Shown: positions 1 through 9,103, numbered from the stretch's first letter. The stretch: DNA of 64,000 nt from JACCYJ01 sp038198775 (GCA_038198775.1 JBBPZV010000018.1:62001-126000), one strand, 5' to 3'. Notes: generated by a model not told the origin, from the letters alone. Program-made: numbers and translations.

Positions 1-1149
1 CACCGCGGAGGTGACCTGCTGGACGTTCTGCGGACGGCCGCGCAGCGCGCTGAGCAGCCGGTCGCGCAGCCGGCCCACCCGCTGCTCCAGCGAGCGGGCG
101 AACTCCCCGGCACCGACGAACTCCTGCCAGCGGGCCATCACCTCGCCGCGCAGCAGGGTCCCGTCACCGGTCGCGTCCTCGATGTCGGCGCGGGCGGCCG
201 CGTACGCCGCGTCGGCGTCGGCCCGCAACCGCTGCACCGCACGACTCTGCTCGGTGACTGCATCCGCGACGCCGTAGCTGCGGTACGCCACCTGGCGTAC
301 CGCGCCGTCGAGCGTCTGGGCGATGATGCGTGCCCGTTCGTCCGCGTCGGCCGCCAGCCCCTGCAGCCAGGACCGGATCTCGCCGACGGTCGACACGGTC
401 AGCAGCCCCCGCTCGTCGACCGACGACTCCTCGACCACGAACAGCCGGGAGTCCTTCAGCCCCCGCTCGGCGAGCATCCCGGCAAGGTGGTCCCGCACCT
501 CGTCCACCGCCGCGGGCGCGGTGCGGTCGAGCACGATCGCGACCGCCGTACTGCGTTCGGCGGCTGCCTGCAGGAACCCCCACGGCACCTGGTCGGCGTA
601 TCGGGCGGCGGAGGTGACGAAGAGCCAGAGGTCCGCTGCGGCCAGCAGCTGTGCCGCCAGCTCCCGGTTGTGCACCTCGACGGAGTCGACGTCGGGGGCG
701 TCGAGGATCGCCAGACCCGGCGGCACGGCGCCGTGCCCGACCAGGTGCAGGGCGCCGACGTCGGTCGACGGCGACGTGGTGCGGGCGAGGTCGGGCAGGA
801 TCCGTTCGGGCCGGAACCACGAGGCGTCCGCGGGGTTGTGCACCAGCACCGGCGAGCGGGTGGTGGGGCGCAGCACCCCGGTGGCGGTGACGGCAGCGCC
901 GACAAGCGTGTTGACCAACGTGGACTTGCCGGCGCCGGTGGACCCTCCCACGACGACGAGCAGCGGGGCGTCGATCTGCAGCAGGCGGGGCAGGACGTAG
1001 TCCTCCAGCTGGTCGACCATCGCCTGCCGAGCGTCCCGGACGGCGTCCGCACCCGGGACCTCCAGATGGAGCGGGGAGTCCTCCAGCTCCTGGCGCAGCC
1101 GGATCAGCGCGGTCAGGAGGTCCGAGGTGGTGGGGGGCTCTGGTCCCAC
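1..1149 (-). CDS. Dynamin-like GTPase, C-terminus beyond window
   Basis: A P-loop GTPase of the dynamin/GTPase type, read leftward and cut by the window edge. The GTG start at 1149 follows a GGAGG ribosome site about 4 bases upstream. About 45 residues precede the Walker A segment GGSTGAGKSTLVNTL (near residue 65). Later VLDAPDVDSVEV-like text carries the G3 aspartate, and a long helical C-terminal region follows. Actinobacterial genes of this kind often occur in adjacent pairs and are thought to act in membrane remodelling; that role is inference. The partner gene, if present, would lie left of the window. The GTPase call is firm, the dynamin-like subclass less so. Confidence 0.8.
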   Translation of the reverse strand, partial: MGPEPPTTSDLLTALIRLRQELEDSPLHLEVPGADAVRDARQAMVDQLEDYVLPRLLQIDAPLLVVVGGSTGAGKSTLVNTLVGAAVTATGVLRPTTRSPVLVHNPADASWFRPERILPDLARTTSPSTDVGALHLVGHGAVPPGLAILDAPDVDSVEVHNRELAAQLLAAADLWLFVTSAARYADQVPWGFLQAAAERSTAVAIVLDRTAPAAVDEVRDHLAGMLAERGLKDSRLFVVEESSVDERGLLTVSTVGEIRSWLQGLAADADERARIIAQTLDGAVRQVAYRSYGVADAVTEQSRAVQRLRADADAAYAAARADIEDATGDGTLLRGEVMARWQEFVGAGEFARSLEQRVGRLRDRLLSALRGRPQNVQQVTSAV

Positions 1150-1226
1150 GGTTCCTCCGACCCCGGTACGTGTGCTTGCCGCGAGCGGGGGTGCCAGTCG
1201 TCGCCTCGCGGTCCGGTGCGGCCAGC

Positions 1227-2549
1227 CTAAGGGCGACGGACCGGTGGCGGTGCGGGCTGCGCCGGGGCAGTTCCATCGGGGGGCTGGTCGACATGCGGCG
1301 GACGCCCCGGATAAGCGGCCGTCCACGGAGGCGGGGACGTCGTACCGCCGCCGCCCGGGTGCACCGGCCACGGCGGCGGCGCGGTGAGCAGGCGAAGCGG
1401 CGGGGGCAGCACGATGTAGGGGCGGACCAGTGCCATCTCGTGCAACCGCTCGGCGACACGCACCCTGCCGTTCGGACCGACCCGGCCGCGCATCACCCGG
1501 TCGTGGGCGAAGGCCATCGCGGCGGCCAACGACTGGTAGCGCCGAAGCGCCGCAGCCGTGGGCTTCCCGCTGACCAAGCGGGCGTTGCGCTGCGCGATGC
1601 GGCGCAGCCCGAACCGCGACAACCACGGCACCTCGTCAGGGTGCAACCAACCCCGGAGCGCGGCGTCGTCGAGCGCCCGGATCAGGACACGACCCTCCCG
1701 TTGTCGGACCCAGGCGGCCAGGCCGACGAACCCCAAGAAGATCGGCACGAACATGAACGCGTAGACGAGCAGGAAGTACTTGGGCCCGCCGAGGATGCCC
1801 GACCCGTTCCACAGCGCGTGCAGCCCCATGCTGCCCGCCAGGCCCACGACTGGCGCCGCGACCTTGAGCCAGCGCCGGCGCGTGGTCACGGCGACGCCGA
1901 CGCCGATCCCGAAGGCGCAGGCGAACAGTGAGTGCGCGAACGGGCTGAACAGTCCCCGTACGACGAACAGGCCGGTGGCCGCGCCCGGGCCTGAGATCTG
2001 GTCGCTCAGCCTGCCGGCGTACCCGGTGGCGTAGTAGCCGACGTTCTCGGTGAACGCGAACCCGATCCCGACCAACCCGGCGTACACGAGCCCGTCGGTG
2101 ATCCCTGTCAGCTCGCGCCGCCGCCTGATGGCGATGACGACCAGGAACAATGCCTTGGCGGGCTCCTCGGTCAGCGGCGCGACCACCGTGGCCATGGTCG
2201 CGTCGCTGACATGCGCCCCCCGCGCGAACAAGAACTCCACGGCCAGCGCGAGCGCGGTGGCGATGACCCCGCCCCAGGCGACGGCGGCCACCAGGTAGAG
2301 CAGCGGCTCCGGCTCGTAACGATCCAGCCACATGAAGAAGCTGATGACCACCGGGACCGGGATCGTGGCGAAGAGCAGGGTCAGCGCGGCACCCCGGGTG
2401 TCGCCGCTGCCGAGGCTCGCGAGCAGGACGACCCCCACCGCGCCGACCGCGCACACCAACGACACCACGACGACGAGTACGATCCGACCGAGTCGGCTTG
2501 GCTCGGCTGCGTACGGCTGGATGGCCAGCCCCGCCACCGGCGTGGTCAT
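1227..2549 (-). CDS. PrsW-family intramembrane metalloprotease
   Basis: A 440-residue polytopic membrane protein of the PrsW/M82 family, which cleaves membrane-bound substrates such as anti-sigma factors. The family signature is intact: TEEPAK at about residues 127-132, FAFTEN near 165, a histidine in FAHSLFA near 205, and HALWN in a later helix. About eight hydrophobic segments are visible, followed by a soluble C-terminal tail rich in proline and glycine (last 50 residues). The ATG at 2549 was chosen because the open frame continues upstream through a tRNA gene, so the longer version cannot be real. It lies 77 bases from the GTPase start and is probably transcribed ahead of it. The substrate cannot be told from the sequence. 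Confidence 0.88.
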   Translation of the reverse strand: MTTPVAGLAIQPYAAEPSRLGRIVLVVVVSLVCAVGAVGVVLLASLGSGDTRGAALTLLFATIPVPVVISFFMWLDRYEPEPLLYLVAAVAWGGVIATALALAVEFLFARGAHVSDATMATVVAPLTEEPAKALFLVVIAIRRRRELTGITDGLVYAGLVGIGFAFTENVGYYATGYAGRLSDQISGPGAATGLFVVRGLFSPFAHSLFACAFGIGVGVAVTTRRRWLKVAAPVVGLAGSMGLHALWNGSGILGGPKYFLLVYAFMFVPIFLGFVGLAAWVRQREGRVLIRALDDAALRGWLHPDEVPWLSRFGLRRIAQRNARLVSGKPTAAALRRYQSLAAAMAFAHDRVMRGRVGPNGRVRVAERLHEMALVRPYIVLPPPLRLLTAPPPWPVHPGGGGTTSPPPWTAAYPGRPPHVDQPPDGTAPAQPAPPPVRRP

Positions 2550-2605
2550 GGCGCGAGCGTATCTGCGCGCCGCCGCTCGTACGCCGTCGTTAGGCTGTCT
2601 GCCTC

Positions 2606-2679
2606 GCGCCCGTAGCTCAGCTGGACAGAGCGGCGGACTTCTAATCCGCGGGTCGCAGGTTCGAGTCCTGCCGGGCGCG
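2606..2679 (+). tRNA. tRNA-Arg (anticodon TCT)
   Basis: A complete cloverleaf can be folded. The acceptor arms GCGCCCG and CGGGCGC pair, the anticodon stem GCGGA/TCCGC encloses the loop CTTCTAA giving anticodon TCT, and the T-arm contains GGTTCGAGTCC. The CCA end is not encoded. The gene lies between the divergent prsW-like and ferritin/VIT1 genes, and a palindromic repeat follows 16 bases downstream. Confidence 0.95.
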
Positions 2680-2695
2680 CCCCCTGACACCTGGC

Positions 2696-2745
2696 GGTAA
2701 CGTTTCTGAGGCGACACGCCCGGCGTGTTGCGCAGATTCGTTACC
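2696..2745. repeat. Palindromic intergenic element, copy A (complete)
   Basis: A 50-base imperfect palindrome. The left arm begins GGTAACGTTTCTG and runs to CGACACGCC; the right arm read on the other strand begins GGTAACGAATCTG and runs to CAACACGCC. Related sequence recurs at 15738-15762 (one arm) and 30617-30664 (two arms). It lies just after tRNA-Arg and just before the VIT1-type gene, so it may stop tRNA transcription or be a small mobile repeat. Confidence 0.7.
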
Positions 2746-2782
2746 CCCAGCGCTAGCGGATCACCCACGAGAGGAGCGGCAC

Positions 2783-3907
2783 GTGTCCGCCTCTCCCCCA
2801 ACCGAGCCAGGGCCGCCCCAAGGCTCCGGAGCCGAGCGAGTCGACCCGGCCCACGTCCGGCGCTGGCAGAGGTACCTGGCCGACGAACGTGCCGAGGGTG
2901 CTGTCTATCGGGACCTGGCCGCGAGGCGGTCGGGCGAGGAGCGACAGATCCTGCTCGCCCTCGCCGCCGCCGAGCGCCGCCACGAGGCGCATTGGGAGAC
3001 ACTCCTCGGTGACAACGTCGGCTCGCCGCGCCCGGGAGGCCTCCGTACTCGCCTGCTCGCGTGGTTGGCGCGGCGCTTCGGGAGCGTCTTCGTGCTGGCG
3101 CTGGCCCAGCGCGCGGAAGCGCGCTCACCGTACGAACGCGACAGCGACGCCACCGCCCGGATGGCGGCCGACGAACGGGTTCACGGTGAGGTCGTGCGCG
3201 CCCTCGCCCTCCGCGGCCGCAACCGGCTATCTGGAGCGTTCCGGGCCGCCGTGTTCGGGGCGAACGACGGCCTGGTCAGCAACCTGGCACTCGTCTTGGG
3301 TATCAATGCCACCGGCGCCTCAACCCACACCGTGCTAGTCACCGGTCTGGCCGGGCTGCTGGCCGGGGCGCTGTCGATGGGCGCCGGAGAGTACGTCTCG
3401 GTGGGATCCCAGCGGGAACTGCTCGCAGCATCCACGCCCGATCCGACCACCGGTGACGTGCTGCCCAACCTCGACATCGACGCGAACGAGCTCGCGCTGG
3501 TCTACCGAGCTCGCGGCATGTCCCCCGACGAGGCCCGCGACAGCGCCGCCGCCGCCTTGGCCAATCGAGATCCCTCGCTCGGGGCCGACCTGGGGCAGCC
3601 AAGCAGGGCCGCCGACGAGCACGAGGCGATCGGCACCGGCCTGTCCGCGGCCGCGTCGAGCTTCTGCTTCTTCGCTTCCGGCGCGGCGATCCCGGTGCTC
3701 CCCTACCTGGTCGGCCTGTCGGCCACCACCGCCGTCGTCGTGTCCGTCGTCCTCGTCGGTCTCGCACTGCTCGCGACCGGAGCCGTCGTGGGCCTGCTCT
3801 CGGGTGGCGCTCCGTGGTCTCGTTCCCTGCGCCAGCTGGCAATCGGCTATGGCGCCGCCGCGGTCACCTACCTGCTCGGGCTGCTGCTGGGTGCGGCTAC
3901 CAGCTGA
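2783..3907 (+). CDS. Ferritin-like domain fused to VIT1/CCC1 membrane transporter
   Basis: A 374-residue protein of two parts. Residues about 20-140 are a helical ferritin/rubrerythrin-like domain with recurring acidic/histidine positions (DERAEGAVY, AERRHEAHWE, DERVH). Residues about 150-372 are a VIT1/CCC1 membrane domain with the family text FGANDGLVSNLAL and MGAGEYVSVGSQRE, followed by three C-terminal membrane helices. Proteins of this architecture (MbfA-like) export or sequester iron or manganese; the metal here is not shown. The GTG start at 2783 follows GAGGAG seven bases upstream. It appears to be a single-gene unit. Confidence 0.88.
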   Translation: MSASPPTEPGPPQGSGAERVDPAHVRRWQRYLADERAEGAVYRDLAARRSGEERQILLALAAAERRHEAHWETLLGDNVGSPRPGGLRTRLLAWLARRFGSVFVLALAQRAEARSPYERDSDATARMAADERVHGEVVRALALRGRNRLSGAFRAAVFGANDGLVSNLALVLGINATGASTHTVLVTGLAGLLAGALSMGAGEYVSVGSQRELLAASTPDPTTGDVLPNLDIDANELALVYRARGMSPDEARDSAAAALANRDPSLGADLGQPSRAADEHEAIGTGLSAAASSFCFFASGAAIPVLPYLVGLSATTAVVVSVVLVGLALLATGAVVGLLSGGAPWSRSLRQLAIGYGAAAVTYLLGLLLGAATS

Positions 3908-3931
3908 CCGCAGCCGGGGGAACGCGTGAGA

Positions 3932-4759
3932 CTAGGGCGCCGACCTGCCACAGTCGCGATCGACGACATCGAGGACACGGCCCTGGATCCGACGCGGCGG
4001 CGTGAGCACCACCCGCTGCTCGGGGCCATCACCCACCCGTACGTAGGCGCTGAGCAGGAACGTCTGCGTTGAGCCGCCCAGCGCGTGGGGATCGCAGCGC
4101 CCGTTACTGCCCAACAGGACCGGTGTCACGGCTCGCTCGGCGGCCGATGCCAGGTCGACGAGACCGTTCGCCGGGCGAAGGTCGATCAGCACGCTGCCGC
4201 CGAGCGAGCGCAGGTCAACCGCGGGTCCGGCGGCGCGTCGGGTGACAACCAGCCGACCCCGCAGCCGCGGCGCCCCGGCTATGACCACCTCCCGGTACGG
4301 TCCAGCCAGCCGCACCCGCACGGATTGGAACAAGGCGATGGTCGCGCAGTCGGCGTCCAACAGCCTGCGCATCTGGGCCCGACCGGCGTCGTTGACCTGG
4401 TACCGCAGGTCTCGGCCCGCGATCTGCAGGTACGCGTCGACCACGCCACCGCGGCTGCCGCACGACGGCCGCCCGTACGAGGTGCGCAGCGCCACCGTGA
4501 GACCGGGCTGAAGGTCGGTGTCCACCGGCGTGGTGGGCCCGTCGACCCCGCCGCCGCTCAACCGCACCGAGGACACGTGGACGACCGCTCCCGTCTTGTT
4601 GGTGACCTCCACCCCCACGGTCCTGGTCGCCTCGTCCACCCGCTGCTGCAGCACGGTGACGCGCAGGTCGGGGGCGGCCGGTTGTCGTGGCGGAGCGCTG
4701 TGTTGGCTGCAACCCACCAGCGCCACCGCCCCCGCGAGCAGGCCAGCCAACCGGCGCAT
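3932..4759 (-). CDS. Lipoprotein of unknown function
   Basis: A 275-residue exported protein. The N-terminus MRRLAGLLAGAVALVGCS is a clear lipoprotein signal with lipobox LVGC, so the mature protein is probably anchored on the outer face of the membrane. The rest is beta-rich with a few cysteines (SCGS, DADCA, RCDP, DRDCGRS) that could form disulfides. I recognise no domain. The ATG at 4759 gives the best signal peptide; a longer version would start inside the upstream permease gene. It sits 22 bases after that permease on the same strand, so the two are probably co-transcribed. Confidence 0.75.
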   Translation of the reverse strand: MRRLAGLLAGAVALVGCSQHSAPPRQPAAPDLRVTVLQQRVDEATRTVGVEVTNKTGAVVHVSSVRLSGGGVDGPTTPVDTDLQPGLTVALRTSYGRPSCGSRGGVVDAYLQIAGRDLRYQVNDAGRAQMRRLLDADCATIALFQSVRVRLAGPYREVVIAGAPRLRGRLVVTRRAAGPAVDLRSLGGSVLIDLRPANGLVDLASAAERAVTPVLLGSNGRCDPHALGGSTQTFLLSAYVRVGDGPEQRVVLTPPRRIQGRVLDVVDRDCGRSAP

Positions 4760-4781
4760 GCGGTTCACCGTAACGGTGCGG

Positions 4782-5933
4782 CTAATCGGCCGGGGCCGCA
4801 AACAGCGTGACTGCGGCCATCACCGCAGCCAGCGCCCCGTAGCCGACGCGCCGTGCGACTCCATCGGACGTGCGCAGCGCGATCACCGCCTGCAGCGCGT
4901 AGTAGGCGGCAAAGGCGCGGGAGGCGATCGCGACGATAGTGAACGTCTGCACGGTGGCGGCCAGCGCGATGGCCGCCCCACCACTGACCAGGTACGGCCG
5001 CGGACCGTGCATCCAGCGGCTCAGCCCCCGCAGGTTCCCGTCGGCGGCGACGGTGTCGGCGGTCGCGGCGCTGAACTGGCTGAGCACGGCGGAGATCACC
5101 AGCGGCAGCGCCAGGAACGCCGCCACCCGGTTGGTGACCTGCAACAGCGTCGCATCCGGCCCGGCGCTGGTGCCCAGACCCATCGCCGGAGTCGCCACCG
5201 CGACGAACCCCACGTAGATGAACGTGGCGATGGCCTGAGCGACCCGGGAGGCCCAGACACGGGTCTCGGCGTCGTACTCCTCACCGAGGTAGCGCACCGT
5301 TTCGAACCCTTGCACGGTGATCACGATGCCGCCGAGGACCAGCAGCACCCTGCCGATACCGACTCCGGGCACCGGCGGCAACTGCAGTCCCCCGTCGAAG
5401 AGCAGGTCGCCGCTGTGGATCAGCAACGCTCCACCGAGGCCGGCGGTGATGACGAGGACAGCCGAGAGCGCCACCCGCTCGAGCAGGTCGAGCCCGCGAA
5501 AGCCACGCGTCACCCCGACGGCCACGATGATCAGCACGGCCCCACAGGCGAGGAGCCGCTCAGCCAGTGCCGAACCGCCGGGGGCCGCGTAGTGGACGAT
5601 GTACTGCGCCATGATCCGCAGGTAGAGCGCCACCGAGATGATGTACGCGACCACGATCACCGCGTCCGACACCCGATCCAGTCGCCTCGAAGTCGTGTCG
5701 AGCTCGCCGCGCTCGGCCAGCGGCTCGACCACCCGGACCATGTGGCGGATCGCAGTGCCGGCCGCCCAGGCGACGGCGCACACCACCACGGCCCCGAGGA
5801 CCGCCAGCGCCCCCAACGTGCGCTCCAGGGCGGGCACGATGATGAGGAATCCCGACCCGAAGATCGAGGCGAGCGGTGTCACCGTGGCCACGAGGACGCG
5901 GCGGGCACCGACTCGTTCTCCCGTCACCGACAC
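4782..5933 (-). CDS. APC-superfamily-like membrane permease
   Basis: A 383-residue integral membrane protein with about eleven hydrophobic segments. It starts at a GTG and reads GARRVLVATVTPLASIFGSGFLIIVP, where the glycine-rich break of the first helix resembles APC-type transporters. A polar turn, FETVRYLGEEYDAETR, near residue 215 fits the loop after helix 6 of that fold. No substrate can be assigned. It is short for an amino-acid permease (usually 430-500 residues). The downstream lipoprotein gene follows after 22 bases. The family assignment is tentative. Confidence 0.6.
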   Translation of the reverse strand: MSVTGERVGARRVLVATVTPLASIFGSGFLIIVPALERTLGALAVLGAVVVCAVAWAAGTAIRHMVRVVEPLAERGELDTTSRRLDRVSDAVIVVAYIISVALYLRIMAQYIVHYAAPGGSALAERLLACGAVLIIVAVGVTRGFRGLDLLERVALSAVLVITAGLGGALLIHSGDLLFDGGLQLPPVPGVGIGRVLLVLGGIVITVQGFETVRYLGEEYDAETRVWASRVAQAIATFIYVGFVAVATPAMGLGTSAGPDATLLQVTNRVAAFLALPLVISAVLSQFSAATADTVAADGNLRGLSRWMHGPRPYLVSGGAAIALAATVQTFTIVAIASRAFAAYYALQAVIALRTSDGVARRVGYGALAAVMAAVTLFAAPAD

Positions 5934-5992
5934 CGCGCCATTCGATCAGACGCGGGCACCCCCCGGATGCGCGACCCGGCGCAGAGCCAGCC

Positions 5993-6667
5993 CTAGATCG
6001 GCGGCAGCTCGACCAGCACCTCGTCGAGCGGTTTGCGGGAGATGTCGGGAACGCGGGCATCCGGCGCCGGATGACCGACCGGGATCACGACGAACGGACG
6101 CTCGTGCGGTGGCCGGCCGAGGATGTCGTTGATCCATCGCATCGGGGACGGAGTGTGGGTGAGCGTGACCAGCCCGGCCTGGTGCAGCGCGGCGAGCAGC
6201 AGTCCGACCGCGATGCCCACGGACTCCTTGGGGTAGTACGGCAGCGGAGACTGTTCGCTGCGGTGCACCTCGAAGACGACGATGACCGCGGGAGCGACCT
6301 CGAGGAACGGTTTGCGCCAGTCGGTGCCCAGTGGCGCCAGGGCCTCCAGCCACCGCTCGGAGGCCCGGCTGGCGTAGAACTCCCGCTCCTCGGCCTCGGC
6401 TCCGTCGCGGAGCCGCCGTTTCAGCAGCGGGTCGGTGACGACGACGAACCGCCACGGCTGCAGGCTGGGCGCGGTGGCGGCGGCGCGTACGGCGGCCCGC
6501 AGCACCCCTGCCGGCAGCGGGTCGGGGGAGAAGTCTCGCACGGAGCGGCGACGAGCCATCTCTTCGGCGAACCGCTCGCAGGCGGCGACTGCTTGCCCCG
6601 GCTCGGGCCGTTCCCGGGTGGGCAGGAAGACGCTGGGGTACGGGGCTGGGTCCGGCACGGCAGCCAT
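5993..6667 (-). CDS. Nitroreductase-fold flavoprotein, iodotyrosine-deiodinase-like
   Basis: A 224-residue FMN-dependent nitroreductase-family enzyme. The N-terminal FMN site RRSVRDFSPDPLP (about residue 40) is followed by APSLQPWRFVVV, and the central block reads ESVGIAVGLLLAALHQAG then TLTHTPSPMRW. That second block is typical of bacterial iodotyrosine deiodinase homologues rather than of NfsA/NfsB enzymes. The known reaction of the subfamily is reductive dehalogenation of halotyrosines; the real substrate here is unknown. The ATG is at 6667. It lies downstream of the copper/cytochrome assembly gene and about 60 bases upstream of the permease on the same strand. Confidence 0.82.
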   Translation of the reverse strand: MAAVPDPAPYPSVFLPTRERPEPGQAVAACERFAEEMARRRSVRDFSPDPLPAGVLRAAVRAAATAPSLQPWRFVVVTDPLLKRRLRDGAEAEEREFYASRASERWLEALAPLGTDWRKPFLEVAPAVIVVFEVHRSEQSPLPYYPKESVGIAVGLLLAALHQAGLVTLTHTPSPMRWINDILGRPPHERPFVVIPVGHPAPDARVPDISRKPLDEVLVELPPI

Positions 6668-6773
6668 TGTCCCCGAGCGGTCGCCTAGGCACCGCCCCCC
6701 CGGCTAGCTCGCACCGTGAGTAACCGCATGCACCAGGTCCGGTAGTAACGCTGCGACCGAGGCCCCGCCGGTG

Positions 6774-8978
6774 TCAATCTTTGCGCTGCGACCCCCGCCT
6801 GACGGCCCCGAGACCGTTCGGCGGGGGTTGTCGCGTCCGCTCGGGCCGGTGCCGCCGGTCACTGCTCTCGGCAACCGCTCCGCCGGGCCTTCGCGCCCCC
6901 GCGGCCACTGCATCGTCATGGGCGCTGAGCCTGGCCAGGTAGGCGTTGTAGCGCTCCCACTCCCCGTCCGGGCGGCCGCTGGTCGCTGCCTGCCGCTCCG
7001 CGCGACCCAGCCGAGTGGCCTCCCGCGAGTCGCTGCGGTGCCACTGCACGAACAGCGCCGCCAACACGATGACGAGGGGCAGCTCGCCGAGCGCCCACGT
7101 GGTGGCCCCGCCGACGTACTGGTCGGAGAGCAGATCGGGGAGGAACGGCCGGTGCAGCGCGCTCCAGTAGCCGTCGGCCAGCACCGTGTTCTCGCTCATG
7201 ATCGCGATCGCGAAGAAGGCGTGGAACGGCACCGTCACCAGCAGGACCCCGAAACGCAGCAGCGGGGGCACCCGGCGGGGCGCCGGGTCGACTCCGACGA
7301 GGACGTAGAAGAGCAGGCTGCCCACTGCCAGGAAGTGCAGCTCCATCGCCAGGTGCCCGAAGGGGTGGCTCATCAGCGTCTCGAAGAGACCGCTGAAATA
7401 GAGGGCGTACAGGCTGCCGGTGAACAGCGCGACGGCGACCACCGGGTGCGTCAGCACCCGGGCGGCCCGGGAGTGCAACACCGCGACGAGCAGACCTCGC
7501 GGTGACAGCTCGCCGGGCACTCGGGGTCCGGGCAAGGCGCGCAACGCGAGCGTCAGGGGGGCGGCAAGCACCAAGAAGATCGGCGCCACCATCGACAACA
7601 GCATGTGCGAGACCATGTGCGCGCTGAACAGGAAGTGCGAGTACAGCCCCACCCCTCCGAACGTCGCCCAGCCGATGACGAGCAGGCCGACGGCCCACGA
7701 CAGCGACCTGGCCACCGGCCACTGGTCGCCCCGCCGGCGCAGCCGCAGCACACCGGCGGCATAGAGGGCGCCGCCGAAGGCCACGAGCGCCAGGCCGAGC
7801 CCGTCGGGATAGCCGCCCAACAGCAGGCGCCAGACAGACGGGGACGACGGCATCGCGACGCCCGCCAGGGCGGTCACCGGGTTCCACGCCTCGTCGCTGA
7901 GCACCGGGGTCGGCGTCCGCGACAGGGCCACCGCAACCGCCACGGTCGCGGCCATCACGGAGAGCTCTACGGCAGCGACCCGGGCGAAGGTACGCCGTGC
8001 GACGCGGCCGACATCGGTCCCCGAGGCCGCCGCCAGCCGCTCGGCGAAGGCCGGGACCGTACGCCGTCGGTGCACCCAGCCGATGGCGCCGAGGGCTACC
8101 AGCGCCGAGGCCTTGACCAGGACCAGGACGCCGTAGGAGGTGTTGATCAGAGCGGACACGGTCCCGAGCCGGGTTACCGCGTTCGTCAGCCCGGACAGTC
8201 CGACGGTGACCAGGCACCAGGCCGCCAGCCCCGAGAAGCGGACCACGCCGTACGACAGCCGCCGGCTGCCGACGACCGCGACCCAGGCCAGGCCGAGCAG
8301 GCCGCCGACCCAGAGGCTGACCGCGACGAGATGGATGAGCAGGCTGACGCTGGCGAGGGTGTGGCCGCCCGAGGCCGAGGTGTGACCCGACAGGGCGGGG
8401 GGCACCAGTGTGGTCAGCGCCAGGCCGAGCACGACCGAGCCTTCCCGGACCGACAACGCCCACCGGCTCGACAGCGCGACCAGCGCGGCCAGCCCGCTCT
8501 GCGCGAGCAGGGCGGGGCCGAGCGGGACGTCCAGGAGCGAGCGCAGCAGCGGCAGGGAGAAGGCCTCGCCTGCTGGGACCGCGAAGATGTCGGACACGGT
8601 CAGCACGTACGTGCCGAGCGGCAGCAGCGCCAACAGCAGCGCGACCCGTCCGGCCGTCCGAAACGCCCGCAGGCACAGGCCCCGCAGCTGCCCTTGCGTC
8701 GACGGCAGCAGCAGCACACCGGTCAGCAGCATGCCCACGACCACGAGCTCGGCGAGGTCGGTGACCGTCCGCAGCACCGGGAGCCCCCATGTGGTGACGG
8801 GTCCGGGGGCGGGCAGGCCCGCAGGCACCGCCGTACCGGCTCCGTGCCCGAGGTCCAGCGCGAGGAGCAGCACGCTGAACGTGATCGCCAGCGTCCCTCC
8901 GGCCCAGCGCACCACCGTGCCGGTCGTCGCCACCGCCCCGCCCTCGGACCGCGCCGTGGACGCGGTTGCGCTGCTCAC
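6774..8978 (-). CDS. CopD-CtaG fusion: copper resistance / cytochrome oxidase assembly membrane protein
   Basis: A 734-residue multi-pass membrane protein joining two domains. Residues about 20-330 form a CopD-like domain with a histidine-containing helix (SGHTSASGGH, LIHLVAVSLWVGGLLG). Residues about 400-640 form a caa3-type CtaG domain with its histidine-rich helices (SHFLFSAHMVSHMLL, HFLAVGSLLFYVL, PFHAFFAIAIM). CtaG-type proteins help deliver copper to cytochrome oxidase and CopD moves copper across the membrane. The last 80 residues are charged and probably cytoplasmic. The GTG start at 8978 overlaps the stop of the small gene upstream by four bases, so they are translationally linked. 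Confidence 0.88.
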   Translation of the reverse strand: MSSATASTARSEGGAVATTGTVVRWAGGTLAITFSVLLLALDLGHGAGTAVPAGLPAPGPVTTWGLPVLRTVTDLAELVVVGMLLTGVLLLPSTQGQLRGLCLRAFRTAGRVALLLALLPLGTYVLTVSDIFAVPAGEAFSLPLLRSLLDVPLGPALLAQSGLAALVALSSRWALSVREGSVVLGLALTTLVPPALSGHTSASGGHTLASVSLLIHLVAVSLWVGGLLGLAWVAVVGSRRLSYGVVRFSGLAAWCLVTVGLSGLTNAVTRLGTVSALINTSYGVLVLVKASALVALGAIGWVHRRRTVPAFAERLAAASGTDVGRVARRTFARVAAVELSVMAATVAVAVALSRTPTPVLSDEAWNPVTALAGVAMPSSPSVWRLLLGGYPDGLGLALVAFGGALYAAGVLRLRRRGDQWPVARSLSWAVGLLVIGWATFGGVGLYSHFLFSAHMVSHMLLSMVAPIFLVLAAPLTLALRALPGPRVPGELSPRGLLVAVLHSRAARVLTHPVVAVALFTGSLYALYFSGLFETLMSHPFGHLAMELHFLAVGSLLFYVLVGVDPAPRRVPPLLRFGVLLVTVPFHAFFAIAIMSENTVLADGYWSALHRPFLPDLLSDQYVGGATTWALGELPLVIVLAALFVQWHRSDSREATRLGRAERQAATSGRPDGEWERYNAYLARLSAHDDAVAAGARRPGGAVAESSDRRHRPERTRQPPPNGLGAVRRGSQRKD
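6789..6833 (-). terminator. Strong hairpin inside the 3' end of the CopD-CtaG gene
   Basis: Inverted arms ACCCCCGCC (6791-6799) and GGCGGGGGT (6820-6828) are extended inward by ACGG/CCGT, with a short loop between. No T-run follows on either strand. The hairpin overlaps the final codons of the gene, so it probably ends or stabilises that transcript. Confidence 0.5.
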
Positions 8979-9103
8979 GCCTGCCGCCGCCGCAGCCGGT
9001 ACACGTAGCCGACCGCTGCCAAGCCCGCCACCAGCACGAGGGCGAAGTGCACGAACAGCCGCTCAACGCCGCGGGGCAGCATGCCAGCACCGATCTGAGG
9101 CAT
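8975..9103 (-). CDS. 42-residue single-pass membrane peptide upstream of CopD-CtaG
   Basis: A short reading frame, MPQIGAGMLPRGVERL then a hydrophobic stretch FVHFALVLVAGLAAVGYVY and a basic end RLRRRQA. The pattern is one membrane helix with a positive cytoplasmic tail. Its stop codon overlaps the GTG of the CopD-CtaG gene as GTGA, the usual sign of coupled translation. An internal ATG at 9082 is an alternative start; neither start has a strong ribosome site. No family is recognised. Position suggests an accessory subunit of the copper/oxidase assembly protein. Confidence 0.55.
   Translation of the reverse strand: MPQIGAGMLPRGVERLFVHFALVLVAGLAAVGYVYRLRRRQA

Noticed and set aside
1227..3128. 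A 633-codon minus-strand frame extending the PrsW gene upstream
   Set aside because: It runs through tRNA-Arg and into the oppositely oriented VIT1 gene; the PrsW protein starts naturally at 2549.
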